Origin: JAKFEW01 sp036675505
GTDB taxonomy: Bacteria > Cyanobacteriota > Sericytochromatia > S15B-MN24 > JAQBPE01
Direction: 5' to 3'
Length of the DNA stretch: 64,000 bases
Assembly: GCA_036675505.1 (NCBI GenBank)
Contig: JAKFEW010000058.1
Span: 73,291-137,290, forward strand
Of this stretch, positions 31,257 to 39,727 are shown piece after piece (positions within the stretch are counted from its first letter, which is position 1; each line of letters starts with the position of its first letter). Made by a program: the position numbers and the translations under genes. The notes under the pieces were generated by a model. It was not told the origin of the DNA. It ran no database searches and saw only the letters and a list, made by a program, of their open reading frames with translations.

Positions 31257-32801
31257 TCAGTACAGCCAGTACCCGCGCAGGAACGGCGTGCCGCCGTCCT
31301 GCGTCAGCTTCTCCGCCGCCGTCGTCCCGCCATGCTCGTCGTGGCCCTGCGCGTACCCGACCCCGAGGCCCCAGCCCTCGAAATCGAGCTTCGCCTCGGC
31401 GCCCGCGCGCCAGCCCCACATCGGGAAGAAGCTCGGCACGGAAGGGGTCATCACGCTGCCGTTGGCCAAATACCGGAACTCCGCGAAGCTCACCAGCGCG
31501 AAGGGCCCGCCCGCGCGCCAGCCGAAGCCGCCGCGGATGGCGCCGCCGTAGGCCAGCCAGCTCGCCGAGAGGTAGTCCGTGGTGTCGACCTCGGCCGCCG
31601 GGCTCGCCACGCCGCCTGTGAGCGCCGCATGGGTCGTCGACGCGCGCACCGCGCGCACCAGCAGCCCTGGCTGCAGCATGCCCTCGAGCCCGCCGCCGAA
31701 GGCCATCCGGCCGCGCACGCCGGCGCCCAGCTCGTAATCGTCGCGCTTGTGCTTGATCTCGAAGCCGCGCGCCGTCGCGCTGTCGTCGAGGATCGAATAG
31801 CCGACCGTGCGCCCGCTGAGCGCGAGGCCGACGTGCTCGGAGAGCATGTGATCCCAGCCGAAGCCGCCGCCAGGCGCCCACGGCACGGCGGTGTCCGAGC
31901 CGCCGCGCGGGTAGACCTCGCTGAGCGCCACCGGCACCTCGGCGCCCACGTAGAGCTGCGAGCCGTATACCGGCCGATCGACAGCCGGTGGGCCCACGAG
32001 CGGCGCCTGCGTGGGCTCGGGGGTCGGCACCGGCGAAGGCGCGAGTGAGGGGGCCGGCACCGGAGTCGGCGCGATCGTCGGCATGGGCGTGGGCGGCGGG
32101 GAGGCGGGCGGTGCCTCGGTCGGCACCGGCTCGACCGGCACCCCCGGCGAACCGAAGGGGTTGGGCACGGGCAGGCGCTGGCCCGGCGCGAAGCTGGGCT
32201 CGGGCGGCAGCGGGCGCGCCGGCATCCAGCCTGGCAGCGGCCGCGGCGTGGGCGCCATCGGGAACACCGGCGCCGGCGTGATGCGGGCCATCGGCCGTGG
32301 CGCGGGGCGGGGCGTGCGCTTCGGGAGCGGCCGCACGAAGTCGGCCTCCGGATCGTTCGGCAGCAGCTTGATCTGCGTCCGGACGCCGGAATAGGCGATC
32401 GTCCAGGCGCCGTCGATCGGCGCGCGGAAGTACAACGTCACGCGGGTGCGCGCGCCCGTGGGGCCCGACGTGTTGGGATCGCCCACCACCTCGACCGTGA
32501 AGCGGTAAACCAGGCCGGCGCCGTAAAGCAGCCCGCGCGGCACTGTGCCCCAGGTGGCCGGCCACTCGGCGATCAGGCGCGGCGGGTTCTGCGCCTCGCG
32601 CACCGTCGGCACCACGCCGGGCGGCGGGATGAGCGTGAGCGTGCGGGTCTCGGCCTCGTAGCGTGCCTCGGGATCGACCGCCTGGGCGACCGCCGCCACG
32701 GTGGCCGCAGGCGCCAGTTCGGCTGCCGCCACGAGCGCGGCCAGGAGCAACGCGCGGCCCAGGGCGGCCTTGCGTTCAGCGCGCACGGGCGCGCCCCCCA
32801 C
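31257..32801 (-). CDS. AMIN-like domain and beta-barrel outer membrane protein (copy 1)
   Basis: 514 aa. Signal peptide (AALGRALLLAALVAAAELAPAA), then a beta-rich domain (~45-160) resembling the AMIN fold of its paralogue at 34006, then a ~140-residue proline-rich linker, then a C-terminal ~230-residue region of alternating aromatic strands (GFGWDHMLSEHVGLALSG, LSASWLAYGGAIRGGFGWR) ending in Tyr (RGYWLY), as in outer membrane barrels. AMIN domains bind peptidoglycan or target secretin/amidase complexes. The GTG start overlaps the nth stop by 26 bp; a second GTG 15 nt further in is also possible. Confidence 0.7.
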   Translation of the reverse strand: MGGAPVRAERKAALGRALLLAALVAAAELAPAATVAAVAQAVDPEARYEAETRTLTLIPPPGVVPTVREAQNPPRLIAEWPATWGTVPRGLLYGAGLVYRFTVEVVGDPNTSGPTGARTRVTLYFRAPIDGAWTIAYSGVRTQIKLLPNDPEADFVRPLPKRTPRPAPRPMARITPAPVFPMAPTPRPLPGWMPARPLPPEPSFAPGQRLPVPNPFGSPGVPVEPVPTEAPPASPPPTPMPTIAPTPVPAPSLAPSPVPTPEPTQAPLVGPPAVDRPVYGSQLYVGAEVPVALSEVYPRGGSDTAVPWAPGGGFGWDHMLSEHVGLALSGRTVGYSILDDSATARGFEIKHKRDDYELGAGVRGRMAFGGGLEGMLQPGLLVRAVRASTTHAALTGGVASPAAEVDTTDYLSASWLAYGGAIRGGFGWRAGGPFALVSFAEFRYLANGSVMTPSVPSFFPMWGWRAGAEAKLDFEGWGLGVGYAQGHDEHGGTTAAEKLTQDGGTPFLRGYWLY

Positions 32802-33495
32802 GGCCGGCCACCGGCCTGTCCTTCGCCGCCTTCGCCGCGGCGCCTTTCCAGCGCCCCTTCCCGTTGAAGTAATGGCACTGCGCGGTCAAGAAGCATTCCT
32901 CGCAGCGCGGCGTGGGCGCCTTGCAGATCTCGCGGCCATGCCAGATGAGCCAGTGGTGGGCCTCGGACCAGAGCGTCCGCGGCACGGTCTTCTGGAGGTC
33001 CCGCTCGGTGGCCTCGACGTTGTCCGCGTCGGCCAGGCCGAGGCGGTTCGAAACGCGGTACACATGGGTATCGACCGGGATCGCGGGCACGTCGAAGGCG
33101 TTGCTGAGCACCACGTTGGCGGTCTTGCGGCCGACGCCGGGCAGGGCCACCAACGCGTCGAGGTCGTTCGGCACCTCACCGGCGTACTTCTCGGTGAGCA
33201 GGCGGCAGGTCGCCACGATGTTCCTGGCCTTGGTGTTGGTCAGCCCGATCTTCGCGATCCAGGGCTTCAGCTCCTCGGGGGTGAGGGTGGCGATCGCGGC
33301 GGCCGTCGGGTAGCGCTCGAAGAGCGGCCCGGTCACGACGTTGACCATCTTGTCCGTGCTTTGCGCCGACAGGATCACCGCCACGAGGAGCTCGAAGGGG
33401 TTGCGGTACACGAGGCCGGAGCCGCGGCCGCCATAGCGCGCCTGCAGCGCTGCGAGGACGGCTACCCGCTCGGCGGGCTTCAGCCAGGACGCCAC
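32776..33495 (-). CDS. nth: Endonuclease III
   Basis: 239-aa base-excision DNA glycosylase/AP lyase. The HhH motif with catalytic Lys is LVALPGVGRKTANVVL, the catalytic Asp is in IPVDTHVYRVSNRLGL, and the 4Fe-4S cluster loop has the exact C-x6-C-x2-C-x5-C spacing (CKAPTPRCEECFLTAQC). It removes oxidised pyrimidines. About 20 basic residues extend beyond the cluster. The start ATG is 11 bp from the neighbouring lipoprotein stop. Confidence 0.97.
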   Translation of the reverse strand: MASWLKPAERVAVLAALQARYGGRGSGLVYRNPFELLVAVILSAQSTDKMVNVVTGPLFERYPTAAAIATLTPEELKPWIAKIGLTNTKARNIVATCRLLTEKYAGEVPNDLDALVALPGVGRKTANVVLSNAFDVPAIPVDTHVYRVSNRLGLADADNVEATERDLQKTVPRTLWSEAHHWLIWHGREICKAPTPRCEECFLTAQCHYFNGKGRWKGAAAKAAKDRPVAGRGGRARAR

Positions 33496-33506
33496 GTCGC
33501 GCGTCC

Positions 33507-33995
33507 CTAACCGTCTGCGCCGGTTGCTTCTTCGTCGCCTTCGGCTTCGGTGCCCGTGGCGTCCGGGTCCTCTTCGGCCGTGCCGCCCACGAGGAACGGG
33601 ATGGTCGCCGCGGCCTTGGCCTGGTCTTCATCGTCGATGAAGACGTCCATCAGGTATACGTTGGCCGGCAGCGCATCGGGCTTGAACGAGACGCAGAAGC
33701 CCGCCTCGTCCCCGCACGGATCGCCCTCCTTGGAGCCGTCCGGCGAGTCGTCTTCGAGATCGGCGAACTCGGCGTCGCCCTTGTTGCGAAGCACGAAGAC
33801 GGCCTTCTCGGCGTCGTCGGGCCTGGGCACGGAGATGATGATGAAGCCGTTCTCATCGACGGTCTTGTAGGCCGTCGTCGACTTGTTCGAGCCGGTCGGC
33901 CCGATGAGCGAACAGCCTGACCCGAGCGCGATGGCGAGCACGAGGCCGAGCGAGATCTTCCGCATACGAGGTCCGTTCTGGATCGGGTGCGACAC
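33507..33995 (-). CDS. Small acidic lipoprotein
   Basis: 162 aa. Signal peptide with lipobox ALGSGC; the mature part has a short beta domain (~45-125, VDENGFIIISVPRPDDAEKA, VYLMDVFIDDEDQA) with two cysteines (CGDEAGFC) and an acidic Glu/Asp/Thr tail. GTG 33995 is chosen because GGAGG at 34004-34008 is correctly spaced; ATG 33965 would be the alternative and lacks a site. It sits between nth and the second AMIN-barrel gene, likely in one transcript. Function unknown. Confidence 0.7.
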   Translation of the reverse strand: MSHPIQNGPRMRKISLGLVLAIALGSGCSLIGPTGSNKSTTAYKTVDENGFIIISVPRPDDAEKAVFVLRNKGDAEFADLEDDSPDGSKEGDPCGDEAGFCVSFKPDALPANVYLMDVFIDDEDQAKAAATIPFLVGGTAEEDPDATGTEAEGDEEATGADG

Positions 33996-34005
33996 GGGGC
34001 GCCTC

Positions 34006-35460
34006 CTAGTACGCGACGCCCAGGTTCAGCACGGGGCCGTGCCAACTCTGGTTGAAACCCGCGCCACCATTGGAGTACGTGGTGTACTTATACCCCAGGG
34101 TGGTCGCGAAGCCGCCGAAGTCGAGCCGCGCCTCGAGGCCGGCCCGGATGTTCAGGAGCGGGAAGATCGTGGGCACGGCGGCGTCGCCCATGCTGCCGAG
34201 CACGTAGTTGAACTCGAGCGGCAGCGTCAGCGCCAGCCAGTCCGTGCCGCGCCAGCCGAGGCCTGTGCCGAGGCCGCCTCCATAGCCGAGGTAGCCGACC
34301 GACAGGTAATCCTTGGTCGCGAGGTCCGACGCCGTCCCGCCCGTGGGCGTCAACGTCGACTTCACGTTGGCGGTGCGCAGCACGAACTGCGGCTGGGCCA
34401 GCGCCTCGAGGCCGGCCGGCAGGTCGAAGCGCCCGCGGATGCCCAGCGTCGCCTCGATCTCGTCGCGGCTGTGCTTCACGTCCACGCCCGCGTCCTTCGC
34501 CACCTGGTCGGTGAACGAATAGCCCTGGAAGCGCGCGCCCAGGCTGATGCCGAGGTTGGGCGTGAAGAGCTGATCGTAGGCCAGCTCGGCCTGGGGCAGC
34601 AGGCCGATGGCAACGTCGCTGTTGCCGGCCGGGAAGGCCTCGGCGAAGCTGAGCGCCGCGCCGCCGCCGGCCACGAACCGGTTGCCGAAGACCGGCTTGG
34701 GCCCGGTGATCTGCGGGATGTCGATCGGGTCGAAGGTGGGCGGGGAAAAGTTGGGATCAGGCGTGAAGGGCGGCGGAACCGGGTTCTGGCCGATCGGTGG
34801 CGGCGTCTGCATGGGCATCGGCGGCTGTGTCTGCATGGGCATCGGCATCTGCCCGGGCGGGGGCGTCACCCAGCCCATCGGCGGCATCACCGGGATCGGC
34901 GTGACGCGGGCGATCGGCGGCGGATAGCCCGGCGCCGGATAACCCGGTGGGTTCCAGTACGGCGGGTAGGCCTGGTAGCCCGGCACCGGCCGGCGCGTGG
35001 GCACCGGCGCGGTCGGCGCGTAGTAAGGTCCGGGGGCGACAGGTGGCACGACGCCGGAAACGGCGCCGCGCGGCACGACCGTCAAGACCAGCGTGCCGCC
35101 CTGGTTGTCGGCGCGCACGTCGGCTGGCGCGGAAAGGTCGAAAACGATTCGCGTGATGCCGCCTGTATGGCGGGCGGCGCGGATATTCGTGACGAGCCCG
35201 GCGCCGATGTAGATGCTGCTCTTGGGGGCGCCGAGCCAGTGGCCCTGCAGGTCCACGACCAGCCGGTACGGGCTGCTCAGCCACAGCACGCGGTAAGGCG
35301 CGCCGGCCTTGCCGGGGATCGCGAGCGTGACCGCCCCGCCGCCGGGGCTCACCGACACCGCGCCGACGCCGGGCAGGTAGTTCGCCGCCTGGGCGTCGAG
35401 CGACGCGGGAAGCGGCGAGAGCATCGCAAGAGCCAGGGCGAGGTGTCGCAGGAATTTCAC
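34006..35460 (-). CDS. AMIN domain and beta-barrel outer membrane protein (copy 2)
   Basis: 484 aa. Signal peptide MKFLRHLALALAMLSPLPAS (GTG start). A clear AMIN domain follows (~25-130: YRVLWLSSPYRLVVDLQG, GGITRIVFDLS), then a Pro/Met/Tyr/Gln-rich linker (~140-265), then ~220 residues of barrel-like strands (YLSVGYLGYGGGLGTGLGWR, LDFGGFATTLGYKYTTYS) ending LNLGVAY. Same architecture as the gene at 31257. The open frame extends to a GTG at 35496, but the signal peptide begins at 35460. The linker DNA has Pro/Met/Gln codon repeats (34797-34860). Confidence 0.75.
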   Translation of the reverse strand: MKFLRHLALALAMLSPLPASLDAQAANYLPGVGAVSVSPGGGAVTLAIPGKAGAPYRVLWLSSPYRLVVDLQGHWLGAPKSSIYIGAGLVTNIRAARHTGGITRIVFDLSAPADVRADNQGGTLVLTVVPRGAVSGVVPPVAPGPYYAPTAPVPTRRPVPGYQAYPPYWNPPGYPAPGYPPPIARVTPIPVMPPMGWVTPPPGQMPMPMQTQPPMPMQTPPPIGQNPVPPPFTPDPNFSPPTFDPIDIPQITGPKPVFGNRFVAGGGAALSFAEAFPAGNSDVAIGLLPQAELAYDQLFTPNLGISLGARFQGYSFTDQVAKDAGVDVKHSRDEIEATLGIRGRFDLPAGLEALAQPQFVLRTANVKSTLTPTGGTASDLATKDYLSVGYLGYGGGLGTGLGWRGTDWLALTLPLEFNYVLGSMGDAAVPTIFPLLNIRAGLEARLDFGGFATTLGYKYTTYSNGGAGFNQSWHGPVLNLGVAY

Positions 35461-35629
35461 GGCAGGTTCTCTTTCCGGAACGGGGCGCGCGGACACGACC
35501 AGACCCTAGCCTAGCGGATTATGTGGGTCGCGGCTGTGACGGGGGCACCCGGGCCGTCACCGCGCCGTTGTTCCGGGTATAGAAGTGGGTGGCGCCCATC
35601 ATAACGCCTCGACTCGTGAAAGGCGACCC

Positions 35630-36466
35630 TTGGCCATCTCCCGCTTCGCCCCGCTCCTTCTCGCTGGCTGCGTCCTGGCCACCACCGCCTGCCAGGGCGC
35701 CGCGCCGCCGGGTCCTGCCTTGCCGGTCGTCGACCGCGCCGGCACGGCCGCCGTGTTGCAACCGTCCAAGGAGCCGCCCGACGCGGCGCTGCTCGCGCTC
35801 GCGCACACCGGGCTCGACGCCGCGGCGGCGCTCGGCCCGGCGCTCAAAGCCTTTCAGCCGCTGCTCACGGCCATGCGCGCGAGCCGCGCGAAGCACCCGC
35901 CCCAGGGCTACAGGCTGAGCCAGGTCGCCGGCTGGCGGTTCCAGGGCGGTGCCTGGAGCCAGGCCGAAGCCGACGCCAGCCGGCGGCTGCGCGCCGCGCT
36001 GGAGACCGCCGACGGCAACTCCCTCGGCTGGGACGTCACGGTCGAGGACAACTACGGCCCGGACTACTACCCGGCCTTCCCGTCGGACGTCGTGCGCCTG
36101 CGCCTCGACATCGAGCAGGCCCTGCCGAGCGGCGGCCGGCTCGCCGTCACCTTCATCGGCCCGTTCGCCGCGGCCGGTGAAACGTACGAGGCGGTCGGCA
36201 CCGGGTCGGTCGCGGTGCTCGGCGCCGCGGGGACGCTCGCCTTCGAGGCGCTCAACGCGCGGATCGGCATCGATGGCGCGGTGGAGCGCGGCGATCTCGG
36301 GCTCAAGGGCCTGGGCACCGGGGTCACGCTCCAGTTCTCGGGCACCTGGTCCCAGGCCGGGCTGGTCGCGGCGACGTTGCTCCGAAGCGCGACGCCCGCC
36401 GGCACGTTGGTGCAGGCGGACGGTCGCTGGCATTTCAAGAACGACGCTGGCACCTACCCCCTTTGA
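35630..36466 (+). CDS. Predicted lipoprotein, unknown function
   Basis: 278 aa. Signal peptide FAPLLLAGCVLATTAC with lipobox LATTAC. The mature protein begins with a helical part (~35-110, Ala/Leu-rich) followed by a beta-rich half (DVTVEDNYGPDYYPAFPSD, LRLDIEQALPSGGRLAVTFI, GSVAVLGAAGTLAFEALN). No recognised family. TTG 35630 is inferred because GAAAGG sits about 8 nt upstream and the signal peptide starts there; an upstream ATG frame (35585) would add 15 polar residues. Its end overlaps the convergent gene by 13 bp. Confidence 0.65.
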   Translation: MAISRFAPLLLAGCVLATTACQGAAPPGPALPVVDRAGTAAVLQPSKEPPDAALLALAHTGLDAAAALGPALKAFQPLLTAMRASRAKHPPQGYRLSQVAGWRFQGGAWSQAEADASRRLRAALETADGNSLGWDVTVEDNYGPDYYPAFPSDVVRLRLDIEQALPSGGRLAVTFIGPFAAAGETYEAVGTGSVAVLGAAGTLAFEALNARIGIDGAVERGDLGLKGLGTGVTLQFSGTWSQAGLVAATLLRSATPAGTLVQADGRWHFKNDAGTYPL

Positions 36467-36807
36467 ACGGGGGCGGGCTCCTCTTCCATCCTCGTCACGC
36501 GCAGGCGTTGCGGCAGCCGCTCCTGGAGCCCGCCGATCGCGTCGTAGGTGCGTTCACGGACCCGCCTCGCGGTCGGCGCGAGGTTGCCCTTCACGGCATA
36601 ACCGATGCCGATGCCCACGCCGACGCCGACCGCCAGGCCCAGGATCAGGCTGGTCGTATCGTAATTGAGCGCCGACCGGTAATCGTAAGACGCCCGGGAC
36701 GGCGCAACGCTTCGCCAGTCGAAGCGTTGGATGCGCTCCGCGTACGTAGGCTCGCGCAGGCCGAGCGTTTCCGCGATCCGCGCCGCCGCGTCGTAGTAAC
36801 CAGGCAT
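36454..36807 (-). CDS. YtxH-like membrane-anchored small protein
   Basis: 117 aa with one glycine-rich transmembrane helix (LILGLAVGVGVGIGIGYAV) in the middle, a polar N-terminus containing YDAAARIAETLGLREPTYAE, and a basic helical tail. The layout is that of YtxH/gas-vesicle-type stress proteins, with no specific match. ATG 36807 has GAGGAGGTG just upstream, which excludes the longer frame. Function unknown. Confidence 0.6.
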   Translation of the reverse strand: MPGYYDAAARIAETLGLREPTYAERIQRFDWRSVAPSRASYDYRSALNYDTTSLILGLAVGVGVGIGIGYAVKGNLAPTARRVRERTYDAIGGLQERLPQRLRVTRMEEEPAPVQRG

Positions 36808-36903
36808 ACCCACCTCCTCGTTGCAGGACACGCCTCAAATCTTACGTCCAGCCCATGGGCCGAACAACGTGCGCTTGAACGTCGGATGAGCCGCCGAGCG
36901 GCC

Positions 36904-38922
36904 TCAACGCTTGCCGGCGACCTTCTTCGAGCGGGATAGCCCACGTTCGGCTTCCCAATCGTCCGGATCGATCTTGAGCGCTGCGGCGTAAGCTTCCATC
37001 GCGTCGATGGGCAGTTGCATGGCCTCGAGCAGGCTGCCGAGCTGGCGGTGGAGGAAGCCGAGGTTCGGGCGGATGGCGATCGCCTGCTCGAACGCGTCGC
37101 GGGCCGCGCTGAAAGTCTGCAGCTGGCGGTAGATGCGGCCGAGCCAGGCGTACGCCGAGTAGGCGTTGGGGTCGACCGAGATCGCATGCCTGGCCGCCTG
37201 GATCGCGTCCTCGTATTGGCGCGCGCCGAAGCTGCACTCGATCAGGCGCTGGCAGGTCACCAGGTCGCGCGGGTTCACCTCGAGCGCGCGGCGATAATGC
37301 GCGACCGCGGCCGCCTGGTCCTCCATCGCGAGCGCCACGTCGCCCATGTGCCGGTACAGGTAGGTGTCCTGCACGTTCAGGTCCGCCGCGCGCTGGAACG
37401 CGCCGAGCGCGTCCTCGAGCTCGCCCTCCTTCTGGTAGGCCCGGCCGAGCGTCATCCAGGCGTCGCCGAGGTCGGGATCGAGCTCGAGCGACTTCCGCAA
37501 GATCCGCACAGCGTGGGTGAGCTTGTCCTGGCTCAGCGCCAGGGTGCCGAGCAGCGCCATCAGCGGCGCCGAGGCCGGCGCGCGGGCGAGCCCGCGCTGG
37601 CACGTCTCGATCGCCGCGTCCGTGCGGCCCTGCTTGAGCTGGGCGTGCGCGAGCCAGGCGCTCGCGACCTCGAAGTTCGGGTCGTTGTCGCGCACCTTGC
37701 GGTAATACATCGCCGCCTTGCGGAACTCGCCGTTCTTGAAGGCGTCGTGGCCCTGGTCGAGGTACCGCGCGGAGCGCGAGCGCCCGCCGATCTCGAACTT
37801 CCAGATCTTGATGGGCGGCAGCCGGCCGTTGCGCAGCGAGTCCACCGCCCAGAGGGAGTAGGTGGTGAGGATGTTCGCGAGCGCCCCGGGCGCCAGCGGC
37901 CGCTTGCGCCAGAGCTTGCGGAACGCGACCAGCGCGGGCCGGAAGTCTTGCTGGCACAGATAGGTGCAGCCCAGCGTCTCGAGCGACTGCGCGTCGTTCG
38001 GGTCGGCGTACAGCGCCTTCTGGAGCAGGTACTCGGCCTTGTCGAATTCCTTGAGCCGGAAGTGGTAGAGGCCGGCGCGGGCCGTCACGCCCGGCGCGTC
38101 CGGGTTGCGCCCGAGCAGGTCGGCGATCAGCGCCATCGCCAGGTCGCGGCGGCCGGACTCCATATAGGCCTCGGCGAGGTCCAGCACGGCCGAGAGGTCG
38201 GCCGGCTCGATCTCGGTGACCTTGCGGATCGCCGGCACCGCCGCCTCGTAGTTGCGGGCGCGCAGGAACAGCTTCGCGAGCCCGCGCCAGGCCTGGACGC
38301 TGCGCGGTGCCTGGCTCAGCGCCTCTTCGAAGCGCCGCTTGGCCTCGTCGTCGTTGCGCAGCTCGAACTCGCACCAGCCGAGCTCTATGCGGGCCTCGAG
38401 CGCCCCCGGCTGGATCTCCAGCGCCTGGCGCAGCGACTCGGCCGCCCGCTTGGGCTCGCGGGCCTGGCGCCGCAGGCGGCCGAGCAGGGTCAGGAAGTCC
38501 GGGTTGTTGGACTGCATGGCGAGCAGGCGCTCGACGAGGCGGATGCCCGAAGCGGGCTCACGCAGCTCGAGGTGGATCATCGCCGCGCTGAACAGGGAGC
38601 CGGCGTCGTTGGGCTGGCGCGCGATGACCTCCTCGAGGTACTCGAGCGCCTTGCGCAGGTGCCCGAGCTCGAAGTGGATCTTGGCGAGGCCCTCGAACGC
38701 CGGCACGAAGTCGGGATCGAGCTCGAGGGCCTTGCGCAGCCAGCCGCGCGCCGGCTCGAGGTCGCCCAGCTCGAAGCACACGGCCGCCAGGTTCTGGCAG
38801 ATCTCCGGACGCTCGTCTTCTTCCGCGGCGAGCTCGAAGAACTCGCGCGCTTTATTGTAATGGCCTGTATCGAGGGCGCGTTGACCCTCGCCTACTAGGC
38901 GATCGGCGGTGAGGACGTCCAT
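36904..38922 (-). CDS. Large tetratricopeptide-repeat protein
   Basis: 672 aa, made almost wholly of TPR units from residue ~10 onward (GQRALDTGHYNKAREFFELA, RKALELDPDFVPAFEGLAKI, ALGAFQRAADLNVQDTYLY), roughly 17 repeats by eye. No signal peptide or catalytic domain; a cytoplasmic scaffold. A non-TPR stretch near residues 365-400 (LWAVDSLRNGRLPPIKIWKF) interrupts the array. ATG 38922 is chosen since the repeat starts right after it. The 147-bp gap to the tRNA holds a TATATA box at about 38974 and nothing else recognised. Confidence 0.88.
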   Translation of the reverse strand: MDVLTADRLVGEGQRALDTGHYNKAREFFELAAEEDERPEICQNLAAVCFELGDLEPARGWLRKALELDPDFVPAFEGLAKIHFELGHLRKALEYLEEVIARQPNDAGSLFSAAMIHLELREPASGIRLVERLLAMQSNNPDFLTLLGRLRRQAREPKRAAESLRQALEIQPGALEARIELGWCEFELRNDDEAKRRFEEALSQAPRSVQAWRGLAKLFLRARNYEAAVPAIRKVTEIEPADLSAVLDLAEAYMESGRRDLAMALIADLLGRNPDAPGVTARAGLYHFRLKEFDKAEYLLQKALYADPNDAQSLETLGCTYLCQQDFRPALVAFRKLWRKRPLAPGALANILTTYSLWAVDSLRNGRLPPIKIWKFEIGGRSRSARYLDQGHDAFKNGEFRKAAMYYRKVRDNDPNFEVASAWLAHAQLKQGRTDAAIETCQRGLARAPASAPLMALLGTLALSQDKLTHAVRILRKSLELDPDLGDAWMTLGRAYQKEGELEDALGAFQRAADLNVQDTYLYRHMGDVALAMEDQAAAVAHYRRALEVNPRDLVTCQRLIECSFGARQYEDAIQAARHAISVDPNAYSAYAWLGRIYRQLQTFSAARDAFEQAIAIRPNLGFLHRQLGSLLEAMQLPIDAMEAYAAALKIDPDDWEAERGLSRSKKVAGKR

Positions 38923-39069
38923 GTCTTCTCTGCCGGGGCCCCCTCCCCCGAAAGGGCCCACGCTCGGCACGGGCTATATACCCACCTGGGCTGGTTGGTT
39001 GCCTGGGGTTTGGCTGAAGGGAGCTGGCTTGATCTTCGGCAGGCGGGCGGGCCGGCTTTAGAAATGGAG

Positions 39070-39145
39070 TGCCGCCACTGGGACTCGAACCCAGACGTAA
39101 CCGGTGTTTTAAGCACCGTGACTCTACCAATTGGTCTATGGCGGC
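39070..39145 (-). tRNA. tRNA-Leu(UAA)-like, short variable loop
   Basis: 76-nt cloverleaf with 7-bp acceptor GCCGCCA/TGGCGGC, discriminator A, 3-bp D stem with loop CAATTGGTAGA, anticodon arm CGGTG-CTTAAAA-CACCG (anticodon UAA, reading UUA), and T arm CTGGG-TTCGAGT-CCCAG. CCA is not encoded. The D arm and A73 fit leucine tRNAs, but the variable region is only 7 nt (GTTACGT) where bacterial tRNA-Leu has a long class II arm. No intron. Its 5' end is 3 nt after the HNH gene stop. Confidence 0.85.
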
Positions 39146-39148
39146 AAA

Positions 39149-39622
39149 TTAATACGTTCCTCTATTTCTGCCTCGATAAGTCGGTGTCATCGCATGACAA
39201 TTCGGGCAGAGTAGCCTGATATTATCAAGTCTGTTATCATTATTTTTCCCGTTTATATGGTCCAATTCCAATGCAATTGAACTTCCCATCCATTCACTGA
39301 GACCACAACAACTACACTTGGCAGTGAAAATACCTTCACTTATTAAACGTCTTTTTAAATTATGATTTGAAGACCTAAATGGCGACTCTTGCAACAGGTA
39401 TGCCTCAAGCGGGCGCTTGGGCCCAATGACGACGCCTTTTGCCCATTTCTGACCTTGTAGATGTGAGTAGTCGATGTCGAGCTTTTCAAGTCGCAGCCTG
39501 AGGTGTTTATAGTTGCCCCCGGCGGGCCGTAGTCCTAACGTCGTCAAGACTTGGGCGAAGCTCCGCGCTCCGGCGACGGCTGCGCGAAGGTCTTCAACAG
39601 TGTAGCCTGCACGTCGGGACAT
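39149..39622 (-). CDS. HNH homing-type endonuclease, tRNA-linked
   Basis: 157 aa. The N-terminal half has a helix-turn-helix-like block (TTLGLRPAGGNYKHLRLRLE, HLQGQKWAKG). The C-terminal HNH nuclease has the zinc pair CSCCG and LLCPNCH with the catalytic core LELDHINGKNNDNRLDNIRL. The gene is distinctly AT-rich compared with its neighbours, especially at 39150-39480, which suggests recent transfer. It ends 3 nt before the tRNA on the same strand and is probably co-transcribed. A TATGAT box lies 8 nt before ATG 39622. Similar stand-alone HNH proteins are known as mobile elements. Confidence 0.88.
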   Translation of the reverse strand: MSRRAGYTVEDLRAAVAGARSFAQVLTTLGLRPAGGNYKHLRLRLEKLDIDYSHLQGQKWAKGVVIGPKRPLEAYLLQESPFRSSNHNLKRRLISEGIFTAKCSCCGLSEWMGSSIALELDHINGKNNDNRLDNIRLLCPNCHAMTPTYRGRNRGTY

Positions 39623-39727
39623 ACGGGTCAATCATACCACCCGTTATGTCATAGAAAGTTAATACCTTCACGTTAAGCGAGCAGTATTCCACCAAACGTG
39701 TCCCGAACGCATGCCTCAGCCCTGCCT

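Noticed and set aside
39070..39145. Cyanobacterial-type group I intron in tRNA-Leu(UAA)
   Set aside because: The tRNA is continuous through the anticodon loop; no intron is present, and the nearby HNH gene lies outside the tRNA.
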